This document shows positions 51,695 through 60,728 of a stretch of DNA of 64,000 nt, one piece after another. The number at the start of each line of letters is the position of its first letter. Position 1 is the stretch's first letter. A model generated the notes under the pieces. The model was not told where the DNA came from. It was given only the letters and a program-made list of their open reading frames with translations, and searched no databases. Position numbers and translations under genes: made by a program. Source of the stretch: an uncultured Clostridia bacterium (GTDB lineage: Bacteria; Bacillota; Clostridia; Oscillospirales; Acutalibacteraceae). The stretch covers positions 32,802 to 96,801 of the forward strand of contig CAKZZL010000022.1 in the NCBI GenBank assembly GCA_937884995.1, read 5' to 3'.

Positions 51695-53509
51695 ATGTCC
51701 GGAAAGAAAGAAAACATCAGAAACTTTTCCATTATCGCTCATATTGACCATGGGAAGTCAACTCTTGCAGACAGACTTTTGGAACTTACAGAAACAGTTG
51801 CCAAAAGAGACATGCAAGAGCAGCTTCTTGATGACATGGAACTTGAACGTGAACGCGGAATTACCATAAAGGCGCATGCAGTTAAACTTGACTATAAAGC
51901 AAAAGACGGAAATATCTATGAGCTCAATCTCATAGATACTCCCGGTCATGTTGACTTTAACTACGAAGTGTCAAGATCTCTGGCAGCATGCGAAGGTGCC
52001 GTCCTTATAGTTGATGCATCCCAGGGCGTTGAAGCACAGACTCTTGCCAATACTTATCTTGCTCTTGACCATGATTTGGAACTGGTTCCCGTTATCAATA
52101 AGATTGACCTTCCGGCTGCAGATCCGGACAGGGTTGTCAAGGAAGTTGAAGATGTAATCGGTCTGCCTTGTGATGAAGCACCCAGAGTATCCGCCAAAAC
52201 AGGAGAAAATGTTGAACAGGTTCTCGAAAGCATCGTAGAATTGGTTCCGCCTCCTGACGACAATGACGATAAACCATTAAGAGCTTTGATATTTGATTCG
52301 GTTTATGACAGTTATAAAGGTGTTATTGTATATGTCCGTATTATGGATGGCAAAATCAAGGCCGGCGACACGATGAAGATGATGGCAACAGGTGCCCAGT
52401 TCAATGTTGTTGAGGTCGGATATATGAGACCTATGGCTATGGAAGCTGCAAAGGAACTCAGTTCCGGTGAAGTCGGATATATAACGGCTTCAATTAAGAC
52501 TGTAGGAGATGCACGTGTCGGAGATACAATCACACTTGCAGACTCTCCCGCACCGCAGGCCCTTCCGGGATACAAAAAAGTAAATCCGATGGTATTTTGC
52601 GGCATCTATCCTGCTGACGGTGCAGACTACGAAGCCCTCAGGGAAGCACTTGAAAAATTACAACTGAATGATGCAGCACTCTCATTTGAGCCTGAGACAT
52701 CCACAGCCCTTGGCTTTGGATTCAGATGCGGATTTCTCGGTCTCTTGCATCTTGAAATAATACAGGAAAGACTTGAGCGTGAGTATGATCTTGACCTTGT
52801 TACAACTGTTCCCAGCGTTATATACAAGATATATTTAACAAATGGTCAGATGCTGGAAATCGATAATCCGAGTCATTATCCGGATCCGGCTACCATAGAC
52901 TACTCAGAAGAACCAATGGTAAATGCGCATATTTATTCCCCGCCGGAATATGTAGGCGCAATCATGAGTCTTTGTCAGGATAGACGCGGTGAATATATAG
53001 GGATGACGTATCTTGACGCAGACAGGGTTGATCTTCATTATAAGCTGCCGCTTAATGAGATAATATATGACTTCTTTGATGCACTTAAGTCCAGAACCAG
53101 AGGTTATGCCTCTTTCGACTATGAACTTGACAGCTATCAGAAATCAAATCTTGTTAAACTTGATGTCCTGCTCAACGGTGATACTATAGATGCATTGTCC
53201 TTTATCATACATTCGGACAAAGCATACGGCAGAGCAAGAAAGATTGCAGAAAAGCTCAAAGAAAATATACCGCGTCAGATGTTTGAAATTCCTGTTCAAA
53301 TAGCTATCGGCGGCAAGATTATCGCAAGAGAGACCGTTAAAGCCATGCGCAAAGATGTTCTTGCAAAATGCTATGGCGGTGACATTACACGTAAGAAGAA
53401 ACTTCTTGAAAAACAGAAGGAAGGAAAGAAGAGAATGCGTCAGTTTGGTACTGTTGAGGTTCCGCAGGAGGCATTCATGGCTATCTTAAAACTTGACGAT
53501 GATGACTGA
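51695..53509 (+). CDS. lepA: Elongation factor 4
   Basis: 604 residues. GTPase motifs AHIDHGKSTLADRL, DTPGHVDFNYEVSRS and NKIDLP, EF-G-like domains II, III and V, and the LepA-specific C-terminal domain ending YGGDITRKKKLLEKQKEGKKRMRQFG. It influences initiation and back-translocation on ribosomes. Its stop overlaps hemW. Confidence 0.97.
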   Translation: MSGKKENIRNFSIIAHIDHGKSTLADRLLELTETVAKRDMQEQLLDDMELERERGITIKAHAVKLDYKAKDGNIYELNLIDTPGHVDFNYEVSRSLAACEGAVLIVDASQGVEAQTLANTYLALDHDLELVPVINKIDLPAADPDRVVKEVEDVIGLPCDEAPRVSAKTGENVEQVLESIVELVPPPDDNDDKPLRALIFDSVYDSYKGVIVYVRIMDGKIKAGDTMKMMATGAQFNVVEVGYMRPMAMEAAKELSSGEVGYITASIKTVGDARVGDTITLADSPAPQALPGYKKVNPMVFCGIYPADGADYEALREALEKLQLNDAALSFEPETSTALGFGFRCGFLGLLHLEIIQERLEREYDLDLVTTVPSVIYKIYLTNGQMLEIDNPSHYPDPATIDYSEEPMVNAHIYSPPEYVGAIMSLCQDRRGEYIGMTYLDADRVDLHYKLPLNEIIYDFFDALKSRTRGYASFDYELDSYQKSNLVKLDVLLNGDTIDALSFIIHSDKAYGRARKIAEKLKENIPRQMFEIPVQIAIGGKIIARETVKAMRKDVLAKCYGGDITRKKKLLEKQKEGKKRMRQFGTVEVPQEAFMAILKLDDDD

Positions 53510-54605
53510 TAATATTGGCATATACATACATGTTCCCTTTTGCAGATCCCGTTGTCCCTATTGTGACTTTTATTCTTTTGCAACCGATGAGAGTTCAAAA
53601 AAAACTTATCTGTCTGCAATTCTCTCAAAAATCAAAGAAGAGTCCGAAAGTTACAAAAGGAAAGCTGACAGCTTATTTCTTGGTGGGGGAACTCCTTCGC
53701 AACTTCCGGCCGGCGATATATCAAGAATTGTATCTGCGGTAAAAGAAAAGTTTTTGACTGATGTTGCTGAAATTACAATTGAGTGTAACCCTTATGATCT
53801 GTCTTATGATTATTTGAGAGAAATACATATGGCAGGAGTCAACCGAATATCAATGGGTATGCAGTCGGCAAATGATAATGAACGTAGACTTCTCGGCAGA
53901 CGTTCATCAAGAGCCGGTATAGCCTCTGCAATAGAAAGCGCACGACATGCCGGTTTCGACAATATATCTCTGGATATCATGCTCGGAATACCGAACCAAA
54001 CCGAAGAAAGTTTGATGGAAAGTTTAAATTTCTGTGTATCTATGGATATTCAGCATATAAGCGCATATATTCTGAAGATAGAAGAGAATACTTACTTTGC
54101 CCAGAATATTGATAAGCTGAATTTACCTTCTGATGACGAAGTTGCAGATTATTATCTGCTGGCATGCGAATTCTTAGATTCGCATTTTCTAAAGCAATAT
54201 GAGATTTCAAACTTTGCAAAAGAAGGATTTAAATCAAGGCACAATCTAAAATACTGGAATTGCCTTGAATACTTAGGCATCGGTCCTAGTGCCCATTCAT
54301 ATATTGACGGCAGACGTTTCTATTACGAGAAGGATTTTGATTCCTTTGTAAATGACGGATTAAGTCCCGTGTTTGACGGTGAAGGCGGTTCATTCACCGA
54401 ATATGCCATGCTTGGTCTCAGATTATGTGAAGGCATAAGCGATGAACAGACTTTTGCCCGTTTCGGGCACAAAATTCCCGAAAGTCTTATCAAGGCAGCT
54501 GAGAAATATATAGATAAAGGATTTATGTCTTACGAGGACGGAAAACTTGCTATGACACGCAATGGTTTCCTGATATCAAATAGCATACTTGCAGATATAC
54601 TGTAA
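53502..54605 (+). CDS. hemW: HemW-like radical SAM protein
   Basis: About 367 residues. YIHVPFCRSRCPYCDFYSF (Cx3Cx2C then Phe after the third Cys region, HemN/HemW style), FLGGGTPSQLP, GMQSANDNERRLLGR and LGIGPSAHSYIDGRRF in the HemN_C part. HemW is a heme chaperone related to but distinct from coproporphyrinogen dehydrogenase HemN. Overlaps lepA by eight bases, the common lepA-hemW arrangement. ATG 53499 is an equal start choice. Confidence 0.88.
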   Translation: MTDNIGIYIHVPFCRSRCPYCDFYSFATDESSKKTYLSAILSKIKEESESYKRKADSLFLGGGTPSQLPAGDISRIVSAVKEKFLTDVAEITIECNPYDLSYDYLREIHMAGVNRISMGMQSANDNERRLLGRRSSRAGIASAIESARHAGFDNISLDIMLGIPNQTEESLMESLNFCVSMDIQHISAYILKIEENTYFAQNIDKLNLPSDDEVADYYLLACEFLDSHFLKQYEISNFAKEGFKSRHNLKYWNCLEYLGIGPSAHSYIDGRRFYYEKDFDSFVNDGLSPVFDGEGGSFTEYAMLGLRLCEGISDEQTFARFGHKIPESLIKAAEKYIDKGFMSYEDGKLAMTRNGFLISNSILADIL

Positions 54606-54608
54606 TAT

Positions 54609-54637
54609 TTGCACTTATCTTATTTGTGTGATATACT
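54609..54637 (+). promoter_or_regulatory. Promoter of metA
   Basis: TTGCAC (54609-54614) and TATACT (54632-54637), 17-base spacer. Only about 30 bases separate it from the start codon, so no SAM riboswitch or T-box fits. Confidence 0.7.
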
Positions 54638-54670
54638 TTTTATCAACGCTAATGAAAGGAAGTGACTCTC

Positions 54671-55585
54671 ATGCCGATTAAAATCGATAATTTGTTACCC
54701 GCAAAGCACAATCTGGAACTTGAAAATATATTTGTTATGAATGAATCGAGAGCCACTATGCAGGACATACGTGCTCTGAAAATTCTCCTTTTAAACCTAA
54801 TGCCTACCAAAGTCGAGACTGAAACTCAGATGCTTCGTCTGTTAAGTAATTCACCTTTACAGGTAGACGTTGAGCTCTTACAGGTTGCAACCCATGAAGT
54901 AAAGAACACATCAAAAGAATATCTTTTGAAGTTTTATAAAACATTTGATGATATCAAAGATGAGAAATTTGACGGAATGATTGTGACAGGTGCTCCTGTT
55001 GAAATGCTCCCCTTTGAGGACGTTGATTATTGGGATGAACTTTGTCAGATTTTCGACTGGGCAAAAACACATGTATACTCAACATACAATATATGCTGGG
55101 GTGCTCAGGCTTCCTTATATCATCATTACAAGATACCCAAGTATCAACTTGATGATAAGATGTTCGGTATATTCAAATGCAAAATACTTGATATCTATCA
55201 TCCATTGCTCAGAGGCTTTTCGGATGTATTCAATATGCCGCATTCAAGACATACCGAAGTTCGCAAAGAAGATATAGCTTTAGTCAAGGATCTTCAGATA
55301 CTTGCCTACTCCGATATGGCAGGAGTCTGCATTGTTGCGGATATGGACTGCAGGAATTTCTTCTGTATGGGACATTCCGAATATGACCATGATACACTTG
55401 CCAGAGAATATTTCAGGGACAAAAACAGGGGAATGGATATAAATATACCATATAACTATTTCCCGGATGATGATCCATTAAAAACCCCGCCGATCACATG
55501 GCGGGGAGAAGGAAGTCTTCTGATGCAAAACTGGCTTAACTATTTTGTTTACCAGCGAACACCATATGACTTATCGCAGCTTTAA
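54671..55585 (+). CDS. metAA: Homoserine O-acetyltransferase (MetA family)
   Basis: 304 residues from the ATG at 54671 (AAAGGAAG upstream). MetA family: NLMPTKVETETQ, VTGAPVE, YNICWGAQASLYHHY with the catalytic Cys, MPHSRHTEV and MGHSEYDHDTL with the catalytic His/Glu. Residue 111 counts as Glu (GAPVE); published work on MetA links Glu111 to acetyl-CoA use and Gly111 to succinyl-CoA, so I call it an acetyltransferase. First committed step to methionine. Single gene with its own promoter and terminator. Confidence 0.9.
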   Translation: MPIKIDNLLPAKHNLELENIFVMNESRATMQDIRALKILLLNLMPTKVETETQMLRLLSNSPLQVDVELLQVATHEVKNTSKEYLLKFYKTFDDIKDEKFDGMIVTGAPVEMLPFEDVDYWDELCQIFDWAKTHVYSTYNICWGAQASLYHHYKIPKYQLDDKMFGIFKCKILDIYHPLLRGFSDVFNMPHSRHTEVRKEDIALVKDLQILAYSDMAGVCIVADMDCRNFFCMGHSEYDHDTLAREYFRDKNRGMDINIPYNYFPDDDPLKTPPITWRGEGSLLMQNWLNYFVYQRTPYDLSQL

Positions 55586-55597
55586 TAAACCCAACTT

Positions 55598-55629
55598 AAA
55601 AGGGCACGATTTTTCGTGCCCTCATTTTA
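55598..55629. terminator. Terminator between metA and the GH51 gene
   Basis: AGGGCACGA and TCGTGCCCT pair fully around TTTT; flanking A- and T-runs let it serve both converging genes. Confidence 0.88.
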
Positions 55630-55633
55630 TAGC

Positions 55634-57895
55634 TTATTCGCTTTTTTCTTCCTCAATTTTCTTATGATGCCTAATCCTTACAATAAGTATTGTAATGGCA
55701 GTAACAACTGCCAGTGCCGCAACGGAAATCGGAACGGCATTTTCCATATATACAGGTACATATGGTGAAATGATACCTATGTCCGGTAGTTGACTTAACT
55801 CAGAGCCGTCATTCTCTCCATAAGGTATTCTTATCACATTTACAGAGAGTCCTTCAACTGTAAAAGTTAAGTTATTTTTTGAAATTTCAAGCTCATTTTC
55901 CACAGGAGCCACATGGATGGCTTCCCCTACCTCATTGCGGGCATACTTAAAGTTTTCAGACATATATTGGACATATGCCGTATTCACATTTTCAAATCCC
56001 TCAAGAGATATATTTATAGGGGTATTGCGTGTTTCGGAATTCGAGATTTTGACATATATTACCTGCTCTTTTTCATCAACACTTACAGATTCATATATAT
56101 CTTTGTCTTCAAGTCCCAGGTCTGTCGATATATATTTGCTGCCTGTATTGTTTGAATACATCATGTGCAAAAAGTAATCCGGGCTGAAACAAATCTCCTG
56201 TGAATTAAACCAGATCATGTTGACTGACTTGCTTTGAGCATTGACTTTGGCGAAGGTAGGAGCATATGCGATCATCTTTACAACATCGGCATTCTTTTCA
56301 ATACCTGTTAAGAATGCTGCTTCTTCTAATGTTGACCATATATTGGATTTTGTTTCAATACTGCCAAAGCCGTCAGATTTTGCTGAGTATGAGCCAACTG
56401 AAATACCGGCGCTTGTGCGTTCATACTTATCATATCTTTTTATCATTGAATAAAGGGCACTGTCCTCTGTGAAATAATGCTCATCGAGGATTACATCCTT
56501 ATATTCCGCAGTTTTGCTTACTGCTGCATCATATTCTTCACCTTCATAACTGCTTGGTGATGAAGACATAAGTATTATTTCAGGATATTTTTCTTTAACT
56601 GCTTTATATATTGCATCAAAATTTCTCCAATATACAGGTCCGTAGTTCTCATATCCGATTACAATATATTTTAGGTTAAACGGATCCTTGTGGCCGTTTT
56701 TGGAACGTACAAGTCCCCATTTTGTATTTGTATCACCATTGGCATATTCTATTAAATCCAGAATATCATCTATATATATGTCAAAAGCTTCACTGCCGGG
56801 CTCCAGTGCTATTTCATCAAGATATTCATTCCACTCTTCTTCCGTAAGCGAACCGTTTTCATACTTTTTATATTTTTCGTCATATCCGTTAAGAGACTGG
56901 TTTGTTATTCCGGCATGCATTACAGCTATCGGGATAGCATTTACTTCCTCACACAGCAGGAAATATTCATAAAAGCCCATCATATTGGTATTTATATAAT
57001 ACCTGCTTTTGTTATTCTGAGCATAGATGTTTTGTGTTTGCTTTCTGCTCTCCGGAGATCCTATGGTGTTTTTCCAGCTATACAAACTTGAAAGTGTTCT
57101 GCCCCCTGCCATCATACCGCCCGGAAATCTTATGAATGCCGGTGAGTAATCTTCTATGGCCTTATATAGGTCGGAACGCAGTGATGTATATTTCCATTTT
57201 TTTGCATTAAAGCCGTGTGATGATGTCGGAACAAGTGTCACATAGTCCATAAAGAATCTGCCGTTACCATTTGCTGTAATCAAAAGAGAACCGTCTGCAG
57301 TGACATCAGATTCTGCTCTCAGAACAACTTTCTTCCAGTCATCACAATCATCTATATTAAAGCTATATGTCTTTTCGTTGCCTTCAGCATTAAGGCTTAC
57401 AACAATCTCGCCTTCAAAATCCATATTCTTGAAGTAGGCGGAAAACTCGTATTCCTCCCCTTCCTTAAATCCCATATCGGGGCTTTTAATTTTTTTTGTG
57501 TTCACATTGTATGTCTTATAGTTATATATCTCCGTATAGCCAAGGTTTTCAATTGTCGCACTGCCTTCAACAACTAATCCGAGATATGATTTGTTATTTT
57601 CATTAAGTCCTGTTTCTTTTTCAACGAAATAACCTTTTGCATCTATATTCCATGCATTCAAGGGCTTTGCATTATATTCAAATGAGTTGTTATTTACAAG
57701 ATTTGCAACCAGTCCGCCGTCTATCCCGAAATTAACATCTTCCAAAGCCATACCATAAAGTGTATCGCTTATGTCATACGAAATATTATCCTTGCTTATT
57801 GTAAGCTGTCCCGCAGTTCCGACCGGAGGGATTGCAGCACCGATAAAAGCAAATGATATCGCCAGGCAGAGAAGAACTGCAACTATTCTTTTCAA
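55634..57895 (-). CDS. Surface-anchored GH51 alpha-L-arabinofuranosidase-like protein
   Basis: About 753 residues. Signal peptide (RIVAVLLCLAISFAFIGAA), then the GH51 N-terminal pattern LYGMALEDVNFGIDGGLVANLVNNNSFEY, a carbohydrate-binding-like insert (~residues 90-240), the barrel segment PAFIRFPGGMMAGG, LKYIVIGYENYG with the acid/base Glu and ILDEHYF with the nucleophile Glu, a beta-sandwich, and one C-terminal membrane helix with basic tail. The usual Asn before the acid/base Glu is Tyr here. TTG at 57895 is my start because GGGTG precedes it. It would trim arabinosides at the cell surface. Confidence 0.8.
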   Translation of the reverse strand: MKRIVAVLLCLAISFAFIGAAIPPVGTAGQLTISKDNISYDISDTLYGMALEDVNFGIDGGLVANLVNNNSFEYNAKPLNAWNIDAKGYFVEKETGLNENNKSYLGLVVEGSATIENLGYTEIYNYKTYNVNTKKIKSPDMGFKEGEEYEFSAYFKNMDFEGEIVVSLNAEGNEKTYSFNIDDCDDWKKVVLRAESDVTADGSLLITANGNGRFFMDYVTLVPTSSHGFNAKKWKYTSLRSDLYKAIEDYSPAFIRFPGGMMAGGRTLSSLYSWKNTIGSPESRKQTQNIYAQNNKSRYYINTNMMGFYEYFLLCEEVNAIPIAVMHAGITNQSLNGYDEKYKKYENGSLTEEEWNEYLDEIALEPGSEAFDIYIDDILDLIEYANGDTNTKWGLVRSKNGHKDPFNLKYIVIGYENYGPVYWRNFDAIYKAVKEKYPEIILMSSSPSSYEGEEYDAAVSKTAEYKDVILDEHYFTEDSALYSMIKRYDKYERTSAGISVGSYSAKSDGFGSIETKSNIWSTLEEAAFLTGIEKNADVVKMIAYAPTFAKVNAQSKSVNMIWFNSQEICFSPDYFLHMMYSNNTGSKYISTDLGLEDKDIYESVSVDEKEQVIYVKISNSETRNTPINISLEGFENVNTAYVQYMSENFKYARNEVGEAIHVAPVENELEISKNNLTFTVEGLSVNVIRIPYGENDGSELSQLPDIGIISPYVPVYMENAVPISVAALAVVTAITILIVRIRHHKKIEEEKSE

Positions 57896-58062
57896 GAAAT
57901 TCACCCACTTTTCAGAAATAATACAAATACATTCCCAGTATATGCATATATTATCATTTTCTCGTTTTTTTAACAAGTATTTTGAGTTATTTTTCTCATT
58001 GAAATCCTATTCCCTTTTATATATAATGTATGGGAAGATATTGATATATTTAAGGTGAAAAA

Positions 58063-58782
58063 ATGGAAGTAAGAATTTTTAAGGATAAAGATCAACTGGG
58101 AGAAGTTTTGGCTGAGATTCTTGTCAGCCGTATAAAAAGCAAGCCCGACTTATCATTTGGTTTTGCTACAGGTGCCTCCCCTGTTCCTGTATATAAATCA
58201 ATGATTGATTACTATAGAAAAGGTCTTGTTTCTTTTAATAAGATTACTACTTTTAATCTTGATGAATATTGCAATTTACCGAGGGAAGACGAAAACAGCT
58301 ATTATTCTTTTATGCAGGAAAATCTGTTTACCCAAATAGACATAAAAGAAGAAAACATAAACTTCTTAAATGGTAATGCAAAAGACTTTGATGCAGAATG
58401 CAAAAGATATGACAATCTCATACTTGATAAAGGAATAGATATACAGCTTCTTGGCCTTGGGAGAAATGGACATATAGGCTTTAATGAGCCGGCCACAAAA
58501 TTCACCAAGAATTGTTTCAAAATAAAGTTGTCCGAAAGCACCATCGAAGCAAATTCCGTTTATTTCACTAAAAATCCCATGCCACATTATGCTCTTACCA
58601 TGGGAACCGTTTCCATTATGAGAGCCAAAGAAATTTTCATGATAGCAACAGGCGATAAAAAAGCCGATGCAATATATGAAATGATAAATGGTGACATTTC
58701 ACCTCTTTGTCCTTCAAGTGTCTTGCAGCTGCATCCAAACGTTCATGTCTTTCTGGATAAAGACGCTGCCAAAAGGTTATAA
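58063..58782 (+). CDS. nagB: Glucosamine-6-phosphate deaminase
   Basis: 239 residues with LSFGFATGASPVPVYKSM, TTFNLDEYCNLP (active-site Asp), LLGLGRNGHIGFNEPATKF and CPSSVLQLHPNVHVFLDKDAA. Converts glucosamine-6-P to fructose-6-P and ammonia in amino-sugar use. AAGGTG precedes the ATG. nagA is not beside it; the next gene starts three bases on. Confidence 0.95.
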   Translation: MEVRIFKDKDQLGEVLAEILVSRIKSKPDLSFGFATGASPVPVYKSMIDYYRKGLVSFNKITTFNLDEYCNLPREDENSYYSFMQENLFTQIDIKEENINFLNGNAKDFDAECKRYDNLILDKGIDIQLLGLGRNGHIGFNEPATKFTKNCFKIKLSESTIEANSVYFTKNPMPHYALTMGTVSIMRAKEIFMIATGDKKADAIYEMINGDISPLCPSSVLQLHPNVHVFLDKDAAKRL

Positions 58783-58784
58783 CT

Positions 58785-59705
58785 ATGGAAGGAATATACT
58801 ATTCATTAAACGAATATCTTCAGGACAGATTCGGCGAAAAAGTTTACAAATTATCGCTGGACTTAGGTCTCACTTGCCCCAATCGTGACGGGAATCTGGA
58901 CAACAGAGGTTGCATTTTCTGTCACAACGGCTCATCTCATTTTGCACAGCACGGACAAAACATCGAAGAGCAGATTGAAGCTGCAAAGAGCCGCATTTCA
59001 GCAAAGACCAATGCTAAAAAATATATAGCATATTTTCAAACATATACTAACACATATGCACCCTATGATTATTTGAAAGATATTTTTACAAGGGCAATAA
59101 ATCAGGATGATATTGTTGCAATTTCCATTGCAACAAGACCTGACTGTCTTCCTGATGATATAGTCGATCTTCTTACAAAGTTAAACAAAGTAAAGCCTGT
59201 GTGGGTCGAACTTGGTCTTCAGACATCCAACGAACAAACAGCTGAATACATACGACGCTTTTATCCCAACAGGACATATTCAGATGCCGTAAAAAGGCTG
59301 AAAGCGTCCGGTATCGACACGATAACTCATGTCATTCTAGGTCTACCGGGTGAAAGTGAAGATGATATGCTTTCAAGTGTAAAATTTGCAGTAGACTGCG
59401 GTACAAAAGGCATAAAGCTTCAGCTTCTTCACATACTCAAAGGCACCGATTTATACATAGATTATCTTAAAGAAGAATTCCATGTGCTTTCATTAGAGGA
59501 ATATATTGACATTATATGCAGGTGTCTTGAAATTATACCTTCAAATATTGTTATCCACAGAATCACCGGTGACCCTCCGAAATCGCTTCTTTTTAAGCCG
59601 GATTGGTGTACAGATAAAAAGAATGTACTTAATTCAATAAATAGGGAGTTAAAGCAGAGAAATATATACCAGGGAAGCAAAGCCAAAATGAATAGTTTTG
59701 ATTGA
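58785..59705 (+). CDS. Radical SAM protein, TIGR01212/YhcC family
   Basis: 306 residues. SLDLGLTCPNRDGNLDNRGCIFCHNGSSHF carries the unusual long Cys spacing of this family (C-x11-C-x2-C), followed by YFQTYTNTYAP, ELGLQTSNEQTAEYIRR and HVILGLPGESEDDM. YhcC-like proteins have no proven reaction; a tRNA or oxygen-response link is suspected. Coupled to nagB by a two-base gap. Confidence 0.87.
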   Translation: MEGIYYSLNEYLQDRFGEKVYKLSLDLGLTCPNRDGNLDNRGCIFCHNGSSHFAQHGQNIEEQIEAAKSRISAKTNAKKYIAYFQTYTNTYAPYDYLKDIFTRAINQDDIVAISIATRPDCLPDDIVDLLTKLNKVKPVWVELGLQTSNEQTAEYIRRFYPNRTYSDAVKRLKASGIDTITHVILGLPGESEDDMLSSVKFAVDCGTKGIKLQLLHILKGTDLYIDYLKEEFHVLSLEEYIDIICRCLEIIPSNIVIHRITGDPPKSLLFKPDWCTDKKNVLNSINRELKQRNIYQGSKAKMNSFD

Positions 59706-59731
59706 CAATTTCTCCTTTTTAGTGGTATCAT
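59702..59731 (+). promoter_or_regulatory. Promoter of tRNA-Leu
   Basis: TTGACA (59702-59707) overlapping the stop of the preceding gene, and TATCAT (59726-59731), 18-base spacer. Confidence 0.7.
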
Positions 59732-59751
59732 ATACGAGCTGGAAAACCTAT

Positions 59752-59838
59752 GCGGATATGGCGGAATTGGCAGACGCGTTAGATTCAGGTTCTAATGAAT
59801 GCAAGTTCGTGCAGGTTCAAGTCCTGTTATCCGCACCA
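59752..59838 (+). tRNA. tRNA-Leu (anticodon CAG)
   Basis: Acceptor arms GCGGATA and TATCCGC pair; the anticodon stem TTAGA/TCTAA encloses TTCAGGT, anticodon CAG; a long variable arm (class II) and GGTTCAAGTCC T-loop follow; CCA encoded at 59836-59838. Confidence 0.94.
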
Positions 59839-59839
59839 T

Positions 59840-59889
59840 ATCGAGTATTCATAACGGACTTGAGTTATGGATACTCGATTTTCTTTTGT
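59840..59889 (+). terminator. Terminator after tRNA-Leu
   Basis: ATCGAGTAT and ATACTCGAT pair, with an inner CATAAC/GTTATG stem, followed by TTTCTTTT. Confidence 0.85.
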
Positions 59890-59908
59890 TTTCACGCGGT
59901 TTTCTATG

Positions 59909-59943
59909 TACGGAGCAGGTTCGGATGAGCCTGCTCTTTTTCG
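59909..59943 (+). terminator. Second intrinsic terminator
   Basis: AGCAGG and CCTGCT pair over a short loop and are followed by CTTTTTCG. No gene lies between it and the tRNA terminator, so it may belong to sequence brought in with the insertion element. Confidence 0.65.
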
Positions 59944-59979
59944 TTATGCCGACGCGATCTGCGGGACGTTGAATATTAC

Positions 59980-60043
59980 AACGCTTGAGAGCCACCTCTT
60001 TAACACTTGAGAGCCACTTCCGGTTTTAACGCTTGAGAGCCAT
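59980..60043. repeat. Three direct repeats at an IS21-family end
   Basis: AACGCTTGAGAGCCAC (59980), AACACTTGAGAGCCAC (60002) and AACGCTTGAGAGCCAT (60028), 22 and 26 bases apart. Multiple short terminal repeats are typical of IS21-family ends and bind the IstA transposase. The outer boundary is probably near 59970. Confidence 0.75.
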
Positions 60044-60116
60044 CTATACCACAAGATATAGTAAAAGAGCTCCATCAGCGATTCTAACAGAGCTCTTTTT
60101 CACTAACTTATCAGCA

Positions 60117-60728
60117 TCAATACTTTTCTATAGAGTCAACAAGTTTCTTTAACCTCTTTGTATCATATATTTTCCTTAAGTTTGTTTCATTTGTCGGTAT
60201 TTCGTAAGCATTATACACGATTCTGTCCATGATGGAGTCTGCTTGAGTTCCGCCTCCAAGCCTGTCATGCCATTCATCCACAGGATACTGCCCGACAAAT
60301 ATGGTTGCATTGGTTCCGCTTCTTTGTTCAAACAATTCATAAAGAATCTTAGCATCCCATTCCGTTATCTTGTAATTAAGCCATTCGTCCAGGATAAGCA
60401 GTTGATAGTTCCCGATTCTTTTTCTGTATCTTGTTAACGTCTTGATGTCATCTCTGTAACTTTCAAATCTACGCATAAGATCGGGCATCCTTATGTAAAG
60501 TACCCTGTAGGTCTGTCTGCAGGCTTCTATGCCGAGTGCGCATGACAGATATGTTTTTCCTGCGCCTGTTGGTCCAAGAATGAACAGATTGGTTGCATTA
60601 GAAATAAATCCCATGGTAGCAAGGTTAATAATCGTTGACTTCTTTATCTGGCGTGAATCATAATCAAGCGATTCAAGACTTGCGTTCGGATATTTAAATT
60701 CAGCATTTTTTATCAATCTTCCGATAAC
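60117..60728 (-). pseudogene. istB: Truncated IstB-like ATPase of an IS21-family element
   Basis: The reading frame holds GRLIKNAEFKYPNASLESLDY, then FILGPTGAGKTYLSCALG (Walker A), LLILDEWLN (Walker B), FVGQYPVDEWHDRLGGGTQADSIMDRI and NETNLRKIYD, all typical of IstB, the transposition helper. About the first 60 residues of IstB are missing: at ~60722-60728 the match stops and sequence of another gene begins. No istA is present, so this end alone cannot move. Confidence 0.85.

Noticed and set aside
54606..54670. SAM riboswitch or T-box ahead of metA
   Set aside because: The promoter lies ~30 bases from the start codon; there is no room and no terminator hairpin.
59980..60043. The three repeats as a small CRISPR array
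   Set aside because: Repeat units are 16 bases with 6-10 base gaps, much too short for spacers, and they adjoin istB.
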